38,060 bases of DNA from an uncultured Clostridium sp. (GTDB taxonomy: Bacteria; Bacillota; Clostridia; Lachnospirales; Lachnospiraceae). The notes beneath the pieces were generated by a model, which worked only from the letters and a program-made list of their open reading frames with translations, searched no databases and was not told where the DNA came from. The stretch spans positions 1 through 38,060 of the forward strand of contig CAMEFI010000029.1 in assembly GCA_945915475.1 (NCBI GenBank), written 5' to 3'. A program made the translations under genes and the position numbers. Every line of letters begins with the position of its first letter. The stretch's first letter is position 1. Positions 23,257 to 32,271 of this stretch are shown here, one piece after another.

Positions 23257-24423
23257 ATGCAGTTAATCAGATATCGAATGAAAGTAATGATTCAGCAAAA
23301 AAGTCTGTTGTTCTGGTCCCTTGTCTTCCCTCTGCTTCTTGGTATGCTGTTCTATTTTATGTTTGGTGGAATCAGTGAGTTGGAACAGTTTGATAAGGTG
23401 CCGGTTGGAATTGTGGACGATACATCGCAACAGTCTGAAGTAACCGATGTTTCGTCACAGGTAAATGCAGGATTGGTAACAATGATGAAAGACATCAAAA
23501 CGCAAGACAATGTATCCATGTTTCAGGTGAAGGAATATACGGATCGAAAGCAGGCAGAAAAAGATTTAGAGGCAGAGAAGATTCGTGGAATCATCGATGT
23601 CAAGGATGAGTATGCCCTTATGGTAAAGGAATCTGATATTTATAGTAGTCTGATCAAAACATTTATTGACCAGTACCGGCAAAATGTTGCTTTGATCACG
23701 GATGTGGCGAAGGAACATCCGGAACAGATGGAAACATTTATACAATCCCTTTTGCAGGAACAGGAAACTACCATTCAGGAAATCGAGTTGAAGGGAACAG
23801 ACAAGGATCCTTATGCACAGTATTTTTACGCCCTGATCGCCATGACCTGTCTGATTGGAACCATGGTTGGGGTATCGAATGGAAATGATATTCAGGCGGA
23901 TTTGTCCTGTGTGGGTGCCAGACGCAATGTGGCGCCTACTCCGAAGCTGCTACAGGTGGCATATGATTTCATTGCAACTTATGTTCTGTATTGTGGGATT
24001 GTTGCCCTTGTAATTGCAGTATGTGTCTTTGTATATGGACAGGATTTTGGCAGGAATGCATTGCTGGTATTGCTTGGCGGATGGATTGGAAGCTTTACGG
24101 CAATGGCAATGGGAACAGTCATTGCTATCTTCACAAAAGGTCCTGTTCAGAAAAAGGAAGGCGTTTGTGTTGCGGTATTTATGATCAGTTCTTTTTTAGC
24201 CGGTTTGCAGTGGGCGGATATTACGTATCTGTTGGAGGAAAAATGTCCCCTTATCAACCGTGTGAATCCCGGAACATTGATTGTCAATGGATTTAAGAGT
24301 TTATCCGTATTTGGAGATTACAGACAGTATGCAGTGAATATGATTACCCTATTTGTGATTGGAATAATCTGTGTGTTGGCGGCTGTATTGAAGTTGAGGA
24401 GGATGAGATATGAGAGCCTTTAA
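23257..24423 (+). CDS. ABC-2 type permease subunit
   Basis: This 388-residue protein has ABC2_membrane_3-like architecture: one N-terminal membrane helix (LLFWSLVFPLLLGMLFYFMFGG), an extracytoplasmic domain of about 170 residues, and five or six helices in the C-terminal half. The segment ISSFLAGLQWADITYLLEEKCPLINRVNPGT is the usual late loop. It pairs with the second permease to form a heterodimeric exporter powered by the ATPase 11 bases upstream. AGGAGGAAATG precedes the ATG, and it overlaps the next gene by 14 bases. Confidence 0.9.
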   Translation: MQLIRYRMKVMIQQKSLLFWSLVFPLLLGMLFYFMFGGISELEQFDKVPVGIVDDTSQQSEVTDVSSQVNAGLVTMMKDIKTQDNVSMFQVKEYTDRKQAEKDLEAEKIRGIIDVKDEYALMVKESDIYSSLIKTFIDQYRQNVALITDVAKEHPEQMETFIQSLLQEQETTIQEIELKGTDKDPYAQYFYALIAMTCLIGTMVGVSNGNDIQADLSCVGARRNVAPTPKLLQVAYDFIATYVLYCGIVALVIAVCVFVYGQDFGRNALLVLLGGWIGSFTAMAMGTVIAIFTKGPVQKKEGVCVAVFMISSFLAGLQWADITYLLEEKCPLINRVNPGTLIVNGFKSLSVFGDYRQYAVNMITLFVIGIICVLAAVLKLRRMRYESL

Positions 24424-25570
24424 AACCTATTTTTTGATCCTGAATAAATATAAATCAACAGTGTTTATTTTTCTTGCCGTTTTTCTTGGAATTACTCTTA
24501 TTATGGCAAAAGTTAATCACAAAGAGGGAAATGCTTCTTTTCAACAGGAACGGTTGGATATTGCTATAGTGGATGAAGATAATGGAATATTTAATGAGAT
24601 GCTTAAGGATTATTTTGGTACGGAAAATGATATTGTCACAATAGACTACAATGAGCAAAAGATTACTGATGCACTGTATTGGAGAAGACTGGATTACGTA
24701 CTGGTGATTCCGGAGGGCTTTGCAGACAGTCTGGAAACAGGAAAGGCAATGGAACTTTCCTGCATGAAAGTTCCGGGATACTTTGATTCCGCTTATTTTG
24801 AATCGGAGTTGCAGATGTATCTTGGTAAGCTGCTTGCACTCATAAAGAGTGGATACAGTGTAGAGCAGGCAGGGAAAGAATTAAAGGATTTACAGAGTGA
24901 GGAAACACAAGTGACTATGGCTTCTTTTGTAAATGAAAAGCAGGAGGACAGTACGGTACAGCTTTTCCTCTATGTGCCATATCTTTTTATTGCGGTGGGT
25001 GTTTCCGGAATCGGACTGGTTCTGCTGCGGTTTAATATAAAAGAGATCAAGGATCGGACAGAATGTGGGGCTACACCGATGGCAAACCGAGTGGCGGGAA
25101 CAGTGGCTGCAATCTTTGTATATGGAATCATGATGTTTGGAATCGTTTTAGTAATTGCATTTCTGTTATCCGAAGGAAGTATTTTCAGGGATGAAAGACT
25201 CCCATGGTTTTTGTTAAATATGTTTGCCATGCTGCTGTTTGGCTTAAGTCTTGGATTTTTTACCGGAATGGTTGCAAAAAATAATGATGTGGTAAATGGA
25301 ATTGTCAATGTAACCAGTCTTGTGTTGTGTTTTCTCGGTGGTGTGTTTGTTCCACAGGAATTCTTTGGAGCAGGTGTAAGAAAAGTGGCGAAGTTTGTAC
25401 CTACTTATTGGTATGTCGCCAATAACGATGCAATTGGATCCATGACAAAGACAACAGCAGCCTTTGCAAAAAATATTCTGATTCAGTCCGGTGTCATGGT
25501 TGGATATGCCGTAGTGATTTTTGCGGTTACCTTGGTGGTTATTTCGGCGAAGAGAAAACGTATTTGTTAA
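24410..25570 (+). CDS. ABC-2 type permease subunit
   Basis: At 386 residues, it has the same layout as its upstream neighbour: an N-terminal helix (STVFIFLAVFLGITLIM), a large external domain to about residue 180, then about six helices. The segment LCFLGGVFVPQEFFGAGVRKVAKFVPTYWYV is typical of ABC2 permeases. The sequence has diverged too much from the first permease to be a recent duplicate. Overlapping reading frames and AGGAGG inside the upstream gene support translational coupling. It is the last gene of the transporter operon. Confidence 0.9.
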   Translation: MRAFKTYFLILNKYKSTVFIFLAVFLGITLIMAKVNHKEGNASFQQERLDIAIVDEDNGIFNEMLKDYFGTENDIVTIDYNEQKITDALYWRRLDYVLVIPEGFADSLETGKAMELSCMKVPGYFDSAYFESELQMYLGKLLALIKSGYSVEQAGKELKDLQSEETQVTMASFVNEKQEDSTVQLFLYVPYLFIAVGVSGIGLVLLRFNIKEIKDRTECGATPMANRVAGTVAAIFVYGIMMFGIVLVIAFLLSEGSIFRDERLPWFLLNMFAMLLFGLSLGFFTGMVAKNNDVVNGIVNVTSLVLCFLGGVFVPQEFFGAGVRKVAKFVPTYWYVANNDAIGSMTKTTAAFAKNILIQSGVMVGYAVVIFAVTLVVISAKRKRIC

Positions 25571-25593
25571 TAGGAACACCTCCACCGGCAGTT

Positions 25594-25622
25594 TTGCGTT
25601 TCCGGACAGATGATGCTATAAT
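25594..25622 (+). promoter_or_regulatory. Promoter of the amidase gene
   Basis: TTGCGT (25594-25599), a 17-bp spacer and a perfect TATAAT (25617-25622) with an extended -10 TG. Confidence 0.75.
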
Positions 25623-25672
25623 AGCCATATCATTTATGTGTGGGTCATGCAATGGAATTATGGAGGTCTTTT

Positions 25673-26950
25673 ATGTATCATAATCATAGACAACAATATA
25701 AGTTAACATGGATTCTGGCAGCGTGGATTTTGCTGATGCTCCCATCTTTTCCGGTACGGGGGGAGAAGAATGGGGAGACTGTGGTTAATTGGAAAGTGAT
25801 TGCATTAGATCCCGGTCATGGAGGAGATGAGGATGGTGCATACTATTATGGGAAGAAGGAAAAGGATGTTAATTACCGGATTGCACAGGAAGTAAAAAGT
25901 CATCTGGAGGAATATGAAGGAGTAACGGTTGTGCTGACCAGAGGGCAGGAGGAACAGCTTGGTCTGGCCGGCCGTGTGGAACGGGCGAAGGAAGCAGAGG
26001 CTGATGTTTTTATCAGTCTGCACTGTAATGCAACGGAATCACATAAATCCAATGGGGCATCTGTGTATATCAGTACAGGGGCGCAGTGGAAAGATACGTT
26101 GCAACAGTTTGCAGACTGCTTTCTGGGGGAATTCGAGGCAATTGGATTGGAGAATGCAGGAACCTTTGCAAGAGTGACACAGATGGGTGGAAGACGGGAA
26201 GATGGTACCTTTGATGATTATTATGGGGTACTCAGACATTCTTATAATAACGGAATACCGGCATTGCTTGTTGAACATTGCTTTATGGATTCGGAAATCG
26301 ATCGGAAATATATAAAGGACGGGGAAGGGATTGCGCAATTAGCACAGGCGGATGCCAATGCCATTGCTGCCTTTTGTGGTTTTCGGAAAGAAGATGGAAC
26401 CGGAGTGGAGAGAAAGCATGCAAAGGTATATGGGGCAACTACAAAGGCACAACAGCTGGAATGTTATGATGCTCCGAATGTGACAGGAGTGCAACTGGTA
26501 TCTTATGACGGCCAGACACCGGGAATTGCAACCTATTGTGTTTCAGTGGAAGATCAGGCAGGAATCCGGTCTATGTATCTGGTGTACCGTAATACTTTCG
26601 GTAATACGATGACAGTTCCCCTGATATTTGGAAAGGCACTTACAGATGGAACATGGGAAGTGAAGGCCTATATTCCGGAGAATATGAATGTGGACAATTA
26701 TGCTTTGTGTTATGTTGGAGCTTATAATGTGGCAGGATTGGATGCGGGATATAATCTCTCGGGAAATGAGATGGTTGGATATGGAAAATGTGACTGGCTC
26801 AATACCTTTGTATATAATGGCGAAGCCGATCTGAATGTCACAACAAAAGGCAGTCTTGCGACTGCCCATGCTAAGAAAATCGAATATGAGATTCAGATAG
26901 GATTAAGAAACAGGAATAACCTGTATCCGATATCTTTCTATCCGTATTGA
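25673..26950 (+). CDS. N-acetylmuramoyl-L-alanine amidase (Amidase_3) with a C-terminal GBS Bsp-like repeat region
   Basis: About 425 residues. A hydrophobic N-terminal segment (LTWILAAWILLMLPSF) is a signal peptide or anchor. The Amidase_3 catalytic domain spans about 40-240. Its zinc ligands are H49 in DPGHGG, a Glu in the KEKDVNYRIAQEV helix and the His in SLHCNA; the catalytic Glu is in LLVEHCFMDS. It cleaves the bond between muramic acid and L-Ala in peptidoglycan, outside the membrane. The C-terminal half (about 265-400) has beta-rich repeats ending in YVGAYNVAGLDAGY, like GBS Bsp-type domains seen in cell-surface amidases. ATG 25673 is chosen since GGAGG lies 6 bases upstream. Its stop codon abuts the stop of the convergent PilZ gene (TGATCA). 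Confidence 0.9.
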   Translation: MYHNHRQQYKLTWILAAWILLMLPSFPVRGEKNGETVVNWKVIALDPGHGGDEDGAYYYGKKEKDVNYRIAQEVKSHLEEYEGVTVVLTRGQEEQLGLAGRVERAKEAEADVFISLHCNATESHKSNGASVYISTGAQWKDTLQQFADCFLGEFEAIGLENAGTFARVTQMGGRREDGTFDDYYGVLRHSYNNGIPALLVEHCFMDSEIDRKYIKDGEGIAQLAQADANAIAAFCGFRKEDGTGVERKHAKVYGATTKAQQLECYDAPNVTGVQLVSYDGQTPGIATYCVSVEDQAGIRSMYLVYRNTFGNTMTVPLIFGKALTDGTWEVKAYIPENMNVDNYALCYVGAYNVAGLDAGYNLSGNEMVGYGKCDWLNTFVYNGEADLNVTTKGSLATAHAKKIEYEIQIGLRNRNNLYPISFYPY

Positions 26951-27301
26951 TCAGTCTTCTAACTGATGTTCGTACTCTTCAAATACAGAGTCAAAGATTC
27001 CGGCGAGACCGGTGAACTCACATCCATAACGGTATATGTTGTTGTCTAATTCGGTACGGTGCAGGATCTTAACTACAGTTAATATCTTCTGTTCAGAGGA
27101 TTCTAAAATAATGGTTGCGTTAAAATAATAACCCTCCGGAAGATAAGTAGAGGTTGTAAAGCCGATACCGGCTTTGGAGATATCAAATACGTTAATCTCT
27201 GCATTCAGATCACGGATGACATCATTGTCCTGTTTGAATACTTCGGAAACCTCTAAAGTCAACTGAATTGGTAATCGTTTGTATCGTCTCTTTTCTTCCA
27301 T
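26951..27301 (-). CDS. PilZ domain protein (probable c-di-GMP receptor)
   Basis: At about 116 residues, this is a stand-alone PilZ domain. The c-di-GMP-binding motifs are present: RRYKR near the N-terminus (RxxxR) and DISKAGIGF (D/NxSxxG) about 40 residues later. The C-terminal strand RYGCEFTGL is typical. ATG 27301 is preferred over an earlier start at 27337 because GGAGGATATATT lies directly before it. The protein should change conformation on binding c-di-GMP. Neither a cyclase nor a motility gene is in the window, apart from the distant chemotaxis receptor. Confidence 0.9.
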   Translation of the reverse strand: MEEKRRYKRLPIQLTLEVSEVFKQDNDVIRDLNAEINVFDISKAGIGFTTSTYLPEGYYFNATIILESSEQKILTVVKILHRTELDNNIYRYGCEFTGLAGIFDSVFEEYEHQLED

Positions 27302-27400
27302 AATATATCCTCCAAATAATATTATAAAGTATAACATGCCATTAGGTTTTCATATTATAGCATAATTCCATAAAAATAACAAATAAAATCCGCATTTCCA

Positions 27401-27429
27401 TTGACAGTTTTTGCAAAAAAAGATAACAT
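27401..27429 (+). promoter_or_regulatory. Promoter of purF-purB
   Basis: A perfect -35 TTGACA (27401-27406), a 17-bp spacer and TAACAT (27424-27429). The predicted leader is only about 38 bases, so there is no room for a purine riboswitch. Confidence 0.75.
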
Positions 27430-27473
27430 ATATTCGGTACAACTGAAGAAATGAATTGCGTGAGGAGACTTAC

Positions 27474-28940
27474 ATGAGCGAAGTATTTGATAACAGTTTT
27501 GAAGAGGATGCATTACATGAAGAATGTGGTGTGTTCGGTATCTATGATTTTGATGGGAATGATGTGGCAGCATCCATTTATTATGGACTGTTTGCATTAC
27601 AGCATCGTGGTCAGGAAAGCTGCGGTATTGCAGTTTCTGACACAGAAGGACCAAAGGGAAAAGTTCTCTCTTCAAAGGGGATGGGCCTGGTCAATGAGGT
27701 GTTTACACCAGAAGATTTGGAGAAGCTGAAGGGGAACATTGGAGTAGGGCATGTACGTTATTCAACAGCAGGCGCCTCCACAAGAGAGAATGCACAGCCA
27801 TTGGTTCTTAATTATGTCAAAGGAACTTTAGGGCTGGCACATAATGGTAATTTGGTGAATGCACCGGAACTACGCAGAGAATTGGAACTTACAGGGGCAA
27901 TTTTCCAGACAACGATCGATTCAGAGGTGATTGCTTATCACATTGCCAGAGAACGTGTGAAGACTTCAATGGTAGAGGATGCGGTAAAAAGGGCACTTAA
28001 GAAGGTAAAAGGCTCCTATTCCCTGATCGTTATGAGTCCCCGCAAATTAATCGGGGCAAGAGATCCATTTGGTTTCCGGCCGTTGTGTATCGGTAAGCGT
28101 AATAATGCATATATCTTAGCCTCTGAAAGCTGTGCGTTAGATACGATTGGTGCAGAATTCATCAGAGATGTAGAACCGGGTGAGATGGTTACAATCACAC
28201 CGGAGAATGGTATTGTATCTTATAAGGATATGTGTCAGGACAAACATGCGAGATGTATTTTTGAATATATTTATTTTGCCAGACCGGACAGTGTGTTAGA
28301 TGGTATGAGTGTATATAAGTCACGACTGATTGCAGGAAGGTGCCTTGCTAAAGATTCGCCGGTAGATGCGGATCTGGTGGTTGGAGTACCGGAGTCCGGT
28401 AATGCTGCAGCACTTGGTTATTCTTTGGAATCCGGTATTCCTTATGGAACCGCATTTGTGAAGAATAGCTATGTGGGGCGGACCTTTATCAAACCGAAAC
28501 AGAGTCAGAGAGAGTCCAGTGTTCAGGTGAAGCTGAATGTCTTAAAGGATGCGGTGAAGGGCAAACGTGTCATTATGATAGATGATTCCATTGTAAGAGG
28601 AACAACGTCAGACCGGATTGTAGGAATGTTGAAGGAAGCCGGGGCTACAGAGGTACATGTCCGTATTTCCTCTCCGCCATTTTTGCATCCGTGCTATTTT
28701 GGAACGGATATTCCAAGTGAAGATCAGCTGATTGCTCACAATCGTACAGTAGATGAGATTTGTGAGATATTAGGTGCCGATTCGTTAGCTTATCTGCAGA
28801 TGAATCGTTTGAAAGAGCTTTCTGATGGCAGACAATATTGTGATGGATGCTTTAGTGGACAGTATCCGATGGAACCGCCGACAGAAGATATTCGTGGAGA
28901 ACATGATTCCACGGTTCGAGATAACAAGAAGAAACAGTGA
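27474..28940 (+). CDS. purF: Amidophosphoribosyltransferase
   Basis: About 488 residues. This is the first committed enzyme of purine synthesis, making phosphoribosylamine from PRPP and glutamine. A 17-residue propeptide (ending LHEE) precedes the nucleophile C18 in CGVFGIYD. The glutamine-site motifs GHVRYST and AHNGNL are intact. The PRPP loop is MIDDSIVRGTT. The iron-sulfur cysteines are in ARCIFEY, HPCYFG and YCDGCF, so this is the Bacillus-type enzyme with a cleaved propeptide and a structural [4Fe-4S] cluster. ATG 27474 has GAGGAG upstream. It is followed 14 bases later by purB, forming an operon. It is the functional counterpart of the degenerate paralogue at 1460-2869. Confidence 0.97.
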   Translation: MSEVFDNSFEEDALHEECGVFGIYDFDGNDVAASIYYGLFALQHRGQESCGIAVSDTEGPKGKVLSSKGMGLVNEVFTPEDLEKLKGNIGVGHVRYSTAGASTRENAQPLVLNYVKGTLGLAHNGNLVNAPELRRELELTGAIFQTTIDSEVIAYHIARERVKTSMVEDAVKRALKKVKGSYSLIVMSPRKLIGARDPFGFRPLCIGKRNNAYILASESCALDTIGAEFIRDVEPGEMVTITPENGIVSYKDMCQDKHARCIFEYIYFARPDSVLDGMSVYKSRLIAGRCLAKDSPVDADLVVGVPESGNAAALGYSLESGIPYGTAFVKNSYVGRTFIKPKQSQRESSVQVKLNVLKDAVKGKRVIMIDDSIVRGTTSDRIVGMLKEAGATEVHVRISSPPFLHPCYFGTDIPSEDQLIAHNRTVDEICEILGADSLAYLQMNRLKELSDGRQYCDGCFSGQYPMEPPTEDIRGEHDSTVRDNKKKQ

Positions 28941-28954
28941 TTTAGGAGGAGACA

Positions 28955-30403
28955 ATGAAGGATAAGTATGTAAGCCCGTTATCAGAGAGATACGCAAGTA
29001 AAGAGATGCAGTATATTTTTTCGCCGGATATGAAGTTTAAGACCTGGAGAAAATTATGGATCGCGTTAGCAGAGACGGAGCAGGAATTGGGACTTTCTGA
29101 GAATGGAAAGCCCGTAATTACCACTGCACAGATTGAAGAGTTGAAAGCATTTGCAGATGATATCAATTATGATGTTGCCAAAAAACGCGAGAAACTGGTT
29201 CGTCATGATGTTATGAGTCATGTATATGCATATGGCAAGCAGTGTCCGGAGGCGGCAGGTATTATTCATCTTGGTGCTACCAGTTGTTATGTTGGTGATA
29301 ACACGGATGTTATTATTATGACAGAAGCAATGAAGCTTGTTCGCAAGAAATTATTAAATGTAATCAATGAGTTATCTAAGTTTGCTATGCAGTATAAGGA
29401 TCTGCCAACGCTTGCATTTACGCATTTCCAGCCGGCACAGCCTACTACAGTGGGAAAACGTGCTACTCTTTGGATTGAGGAACTGATGCTGGATTTGTCG
29501 GATTTGGAATATATGATCGGACAGCAGAAGTTACTTGGCTGTAAGGGAACAACCGGAACTCAGGCAAGTTTTCTGGAATTGTTTGATGGAGATCATGAGA
29601 CGGTTCGTAAGATTGATAGTATGATTGCTAAGAAGATGGGATTTGATGAGTGCTATCCGGTATCCGGACAGACATATTCCCGCAAGGTAGATTCCAGAAT
29701 ATTGAATGTTCTTTCCGGAATTGCACAGAGTGCACACAAATTCTCTAATGATATTCGTCTGCTTCAGCATTTAAAAGAGATTGAGGAACCTTTTGAGAAG
29801 AATCAGATTGGATCTTCTGCAATGGCATATAAGAGAAATCCGATGCGCTCAGAACGTATTGCATCGCTTGCCAATTATGTAATGACAGATGCATTGAATC
29901 CTGCAATTACAGCAGCAACCCAGTGGTTTGAGAGAACTTTAGATGATTCGGCGAATAAGAGGATTTCAATTCCGGAAGCTTTCCTTGCTGTTGATGGAAT
30001 CCTGGATTTATACCTGAATATTGTAGATGGATTAGTTGTGTATGACAAAGTAATTTATCAGAGGTTCATGAAAGAGATTCCGTTTATGGCAACTGAGAAT
30101 ATTATGATGGATGCTGTAAAACGTGGTGGTAACCGTCAGGAACTTCATGAGAAGATTCGTGAACATTCCATGGCAGCGGGAGCTGTTGTGAAACGGGAAG
30201 GCAAAGAGAATGATCTTGTTGACCGGATTGCTAACGACCCTGCATTTGGAATGACGAAGGAAATGATAGAAGAGATTTTAGAGCCAAAGAACTTTGTAGG
30301 CCGTGCTCCACAGCAGACAGAGGAATTCATTAATGAGGTGGTTAAGCCGGTTTTAGATGAGAATAAGAATATTCTTGGCATGACAGCAGAGATTAACGTG
30401 TGA
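28955..30403 (+). CDS. purB: Adenylosuccinate lyase
   Basis: This 482-residue protein of the fumarase/aspartase superfamily makes AICAR from SAICAR and AMP from adenylosuccinate. Visible signatures include HLGATSCYVGDNTD, the TFAHFQPAQPTT-like segment (here AFTHFQPAQPTTVGKR) and the flexible catalytic loop GSSAMAYKRNPMRSERI (about residues 285-302). AGGAGGAG lies just before the ATG. It is cotranscribed with purF and followed by a terminator. Confidence 0.96.
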   Translation: MKDKYVSPLSERYASKEMQYIFSPDMKFKTWRKLWIALAETEQELGLSENGKPVITTAQIEELKAFADDINYDVAKKREKLVRHDVMSHVYAYGKQCPEAAGIIHLGATSCYVGDNTDVIIMTEAMKLVRKKLLNVINELSKFAMQYKDLPTLAFTHFQPAQPTTVGKRATLWIEELMLDLSDLEYMIGQQKLLGCKGTTGTQASFLELFDGDHETVRKIDSMIAKKMGFDECYPVSGQTYSRKVDSRILNVLSGIAQSAHKFSNDIRLLQHLKEIEEPFEKNQIGSSAMAYKRNPMRSERIASLANYVMTDALNPAITAATQWFERTLDDSANKRISIPEAFLAVDGILDLYLNIVDGLVVYDKVIYQRFMKEIPFMATENIMMDAVKRGGNRQELHEKIREHSMAAGAVVKREGKENDLVDRIANDPAFGMTKEMIEEILEPKNFVGRAPQQTEEFINEVVKPVLDENKNILGMTAEINV

Positions 30404-30454
30404 TTACACATAAAGAGACGCTGTTAGCAGAAGTAATTGTATAGACAATGATAG

Positions 30455-30503
30455 AAAACACAAATTCACCATAGCGGGAAGCAGAGTGGATTTGTGTTTT
30501 TTT
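30455..30503 (+). terminator. Rho-independent terminator of purF-purB
   Basis: AAAACACAAATTCAC (30455-30469) pairs with GTGGATTTGTGTTTT (30486-30500), with one wobble pair and a 16-base loop, ending in a run of seven Ts. Confidence 0.85.
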
Positions 30504-30598
30504 CATTCTTTTTTCACATAATTGTCTAATTATCTCCACACTCTTTTCATATATTATAAAGAAAATATGTCTCATAGTATAAGATTGGAGGAAAAAAA

Positions 30599-31558
30599 GT
30601 GGTTGAAGTAAGGGATGTGGTGAAACGCTACGGCAATCATGTGGCAGTAGACCATTTGTCTTTTTGCGTGGAAAAAGGACAGATTTATGGTTTTCTTGGA
30701 CCGAATGGAGCAGGGAAATCCACAACAATGAATATCATTACAGGGTATCTTGCCTCAAATGAGGGAACGGTATTGATCAACGGACATGATATTTTGGAGG
30801 AACCGGAAGAAGCAAAGAAGTGTGTAGGATATCTACCGGAACAACCTCCTTTATATATGGATATGACGGTACTGGAAAGCCTTAATTTTGCAGCAGAATT
30901 GAAGGGTGTCCAGAAGTCTGAACAGGAAGAAATGATAGAAGATATTATGCAGATGTTATCTCTTACCGATGTGAAGGATCGATTGGTTAAGAATTTATCC
31001 AAAGGATATAGACAGCGGGTAGGTCTTGGACAGGCGTTAGTTGGCAATCCGGAGATCCTCATTTTAGACGAACCAACTGTAGGGCTTGACCCAAAACAGA
31101 TTATCGAGATTCGAAGTCTGATTAAAGATCTTAGTAAGGAACATACGGTTATCTTAAGTTCTCATATTTTGTCAGAAGTCAGTGCACTTTGTGACCAGAT
31201 TCTAATTATATCCAAAGGAAAATTAGTGGCCTGTGATACACCACAGAATTTGAGCCGGAGTATGCAGGGGGCAAGCACACTACACATGAGCATATTAGAT
31301 CCGGAACATAAGATTGAAGATGTATTCCGGGAGAAGTTTGGCGATGCCATTCAGGTAGAGGGCGAGTGGCAACAGGATGAGTGGAAAGGCATGTTGAACG
31401 TTGATGGAACAGATGATATCCGGGCAGAATTATTTTATCTGTTAGCAGAAGTGGATTGCCCCATTCTTGAACTATCCCAGAATAAGATGTCTTTGGAGGA
31501 TATCTTCTTAGAGTTGACAGAGGCAGAACAGGAGGTGCAGCATGAAAGCAATCTATAA
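30599..31558 (+). CDS. ABC transporter ATP-binding protein, GldA/NatA-like
   Basis: This 319-residue protein has Walker A GPNGAGKST (about 34-42), signature LSKGYRQRVGL and Walker B ILILDEPTVGLDP, and an H-loop in VILSSHILSE. It starts with GTG at 30599, with GGAGG 7 bases upstream. A C-terminal extension of about 100 residues ends in the conserved LEDIFLELTEAEQE motif. It powers the membrane complex encoded by the next three genes and overlaps the permease gene by 17 bases. Confidence 0.94.
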   Translation: MVEVRDVVKRYGNHVAVDHLSFCVEKGQIYGFLGPNGAGKSTTMNIITGYLASNEGTVLINGHDILEEPEEAKKCVGYLPEQPPLYMDMTVLESLNFAAELKGVQKSEQEEMIEDIMQMLSLTDVKDRLVKNLSKGYRQRVGLGQALVGNPEILILDEPTVGLDPKQIIEIRSLIKDLSKEHTVILSSHILSEVSALCDQILIISKGKLVACDTPQNLSRSMQGASTLHMSILDPEHKIEDVFREKFGDAIQVEGEWQQDEWKGMLNVDGTDDIRAELFYLLAEVDCPILELSQNKMSLEDIFLELTEAEQEVQHESNL

Positions 31559-32258
31559 AAGAGAAGTTGCAGGTTATTTTAAAACAATGACGGGGTATGT
31601 ATTCCTGTTTTTTGTATTGTTAATTGTTGGAATATATTTTTATGCGTACAATCTGTTAAGCGGATATCCGTCCATGAATGTAACATTTAACAGTATAACA
31701 TTTATTTTTCTCATTGCGATACCGATTCTCACCATGCGTGTGCTATCAGAGGAACGCAGGCAAAAGACAGACCAGCTCTTGTTAACAGCACCGGTATCCG
31801 TGGCGAAGATTGTACTTGGTAAATTTTTTGCACTGCTTACGGTTTATATGATCCCAATTGCTATTGTCTGTCTGTATCCATTGATCATGCGGATTTTTGG
31901 TAAGATATCTTTTGCACAGAATTATACTGCAATTCTTGGATTTTTCCTGCTTGGAGCTGCCAATATTGCAGTGGGATTATTCATCTCTTCTTTAACTGAG
32001 AATACGATTATTGCAGCGGTACTTACCTTTGTTGTGATGTTCTTAAGCTTTATTATGAGTGGATTAGAGAGTTTTCTACCGAGTTCCATGTCAGATGGAA
32101 TCCTGTATGATATCATGGAAGCATTTAACGTGGATGGACATTTTCAGTCCTTTGTAGATGGAACCTTTGAAGTGACTGCGGTTGTTTATTTTATCTCTGT
32201 CGTGGTTGTGTTTGTGTTCCTTACCATGCAAAGTATCAGGAAGAGACGTTGGAGCTAG
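31542..32258 (+). CDS. ABC-2 permease, GldF-like
   Basis: At 238 residues and six hydrophobic segments, it matches the short GldF-type permease (opening KAIYKREVAGYFKTMTGYVFL; middle MRVLSEERRQKTDQLLLTAPVS). The latter segment is the family's cytoplasmic elbow. Short permeases of this type work as homodimers with a GldA-like ATPase and a GldG-like partner. AGGAGGTGCAGC lies before the ATG inside the upstream gene, which suggests translational coupling. Confidence 0.92.
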   Translation: MKAIYKREVAGYFKTMTGYVFLFFVLLIVGIYFYAYNLLSGYPSMNVTFNSITFIFLIAIPILTMRVLSEERRQKTDQLLLTAPVSVAKIVLGKFFALLTVYMIPIAIVCLYPLIMRIFGKISFAQNYTAILGFFLLGAANIAVGLFISSLTENTIIAAVLTFVVMFLSFIMSGLESFLPSSMSDGILYDIMEAFNVDGHFQSFVDGTFEVTAVVYFISVVVVFVFLTMQSIRKRRWS

Positions 32259-32271
32259 GAGGTGACAGACA

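Noticed and set aside
27430-27473. Purine riboswitch before purF
   Set aside because: The leader from the predicted start is about 38 bases, too short for an aptamer.
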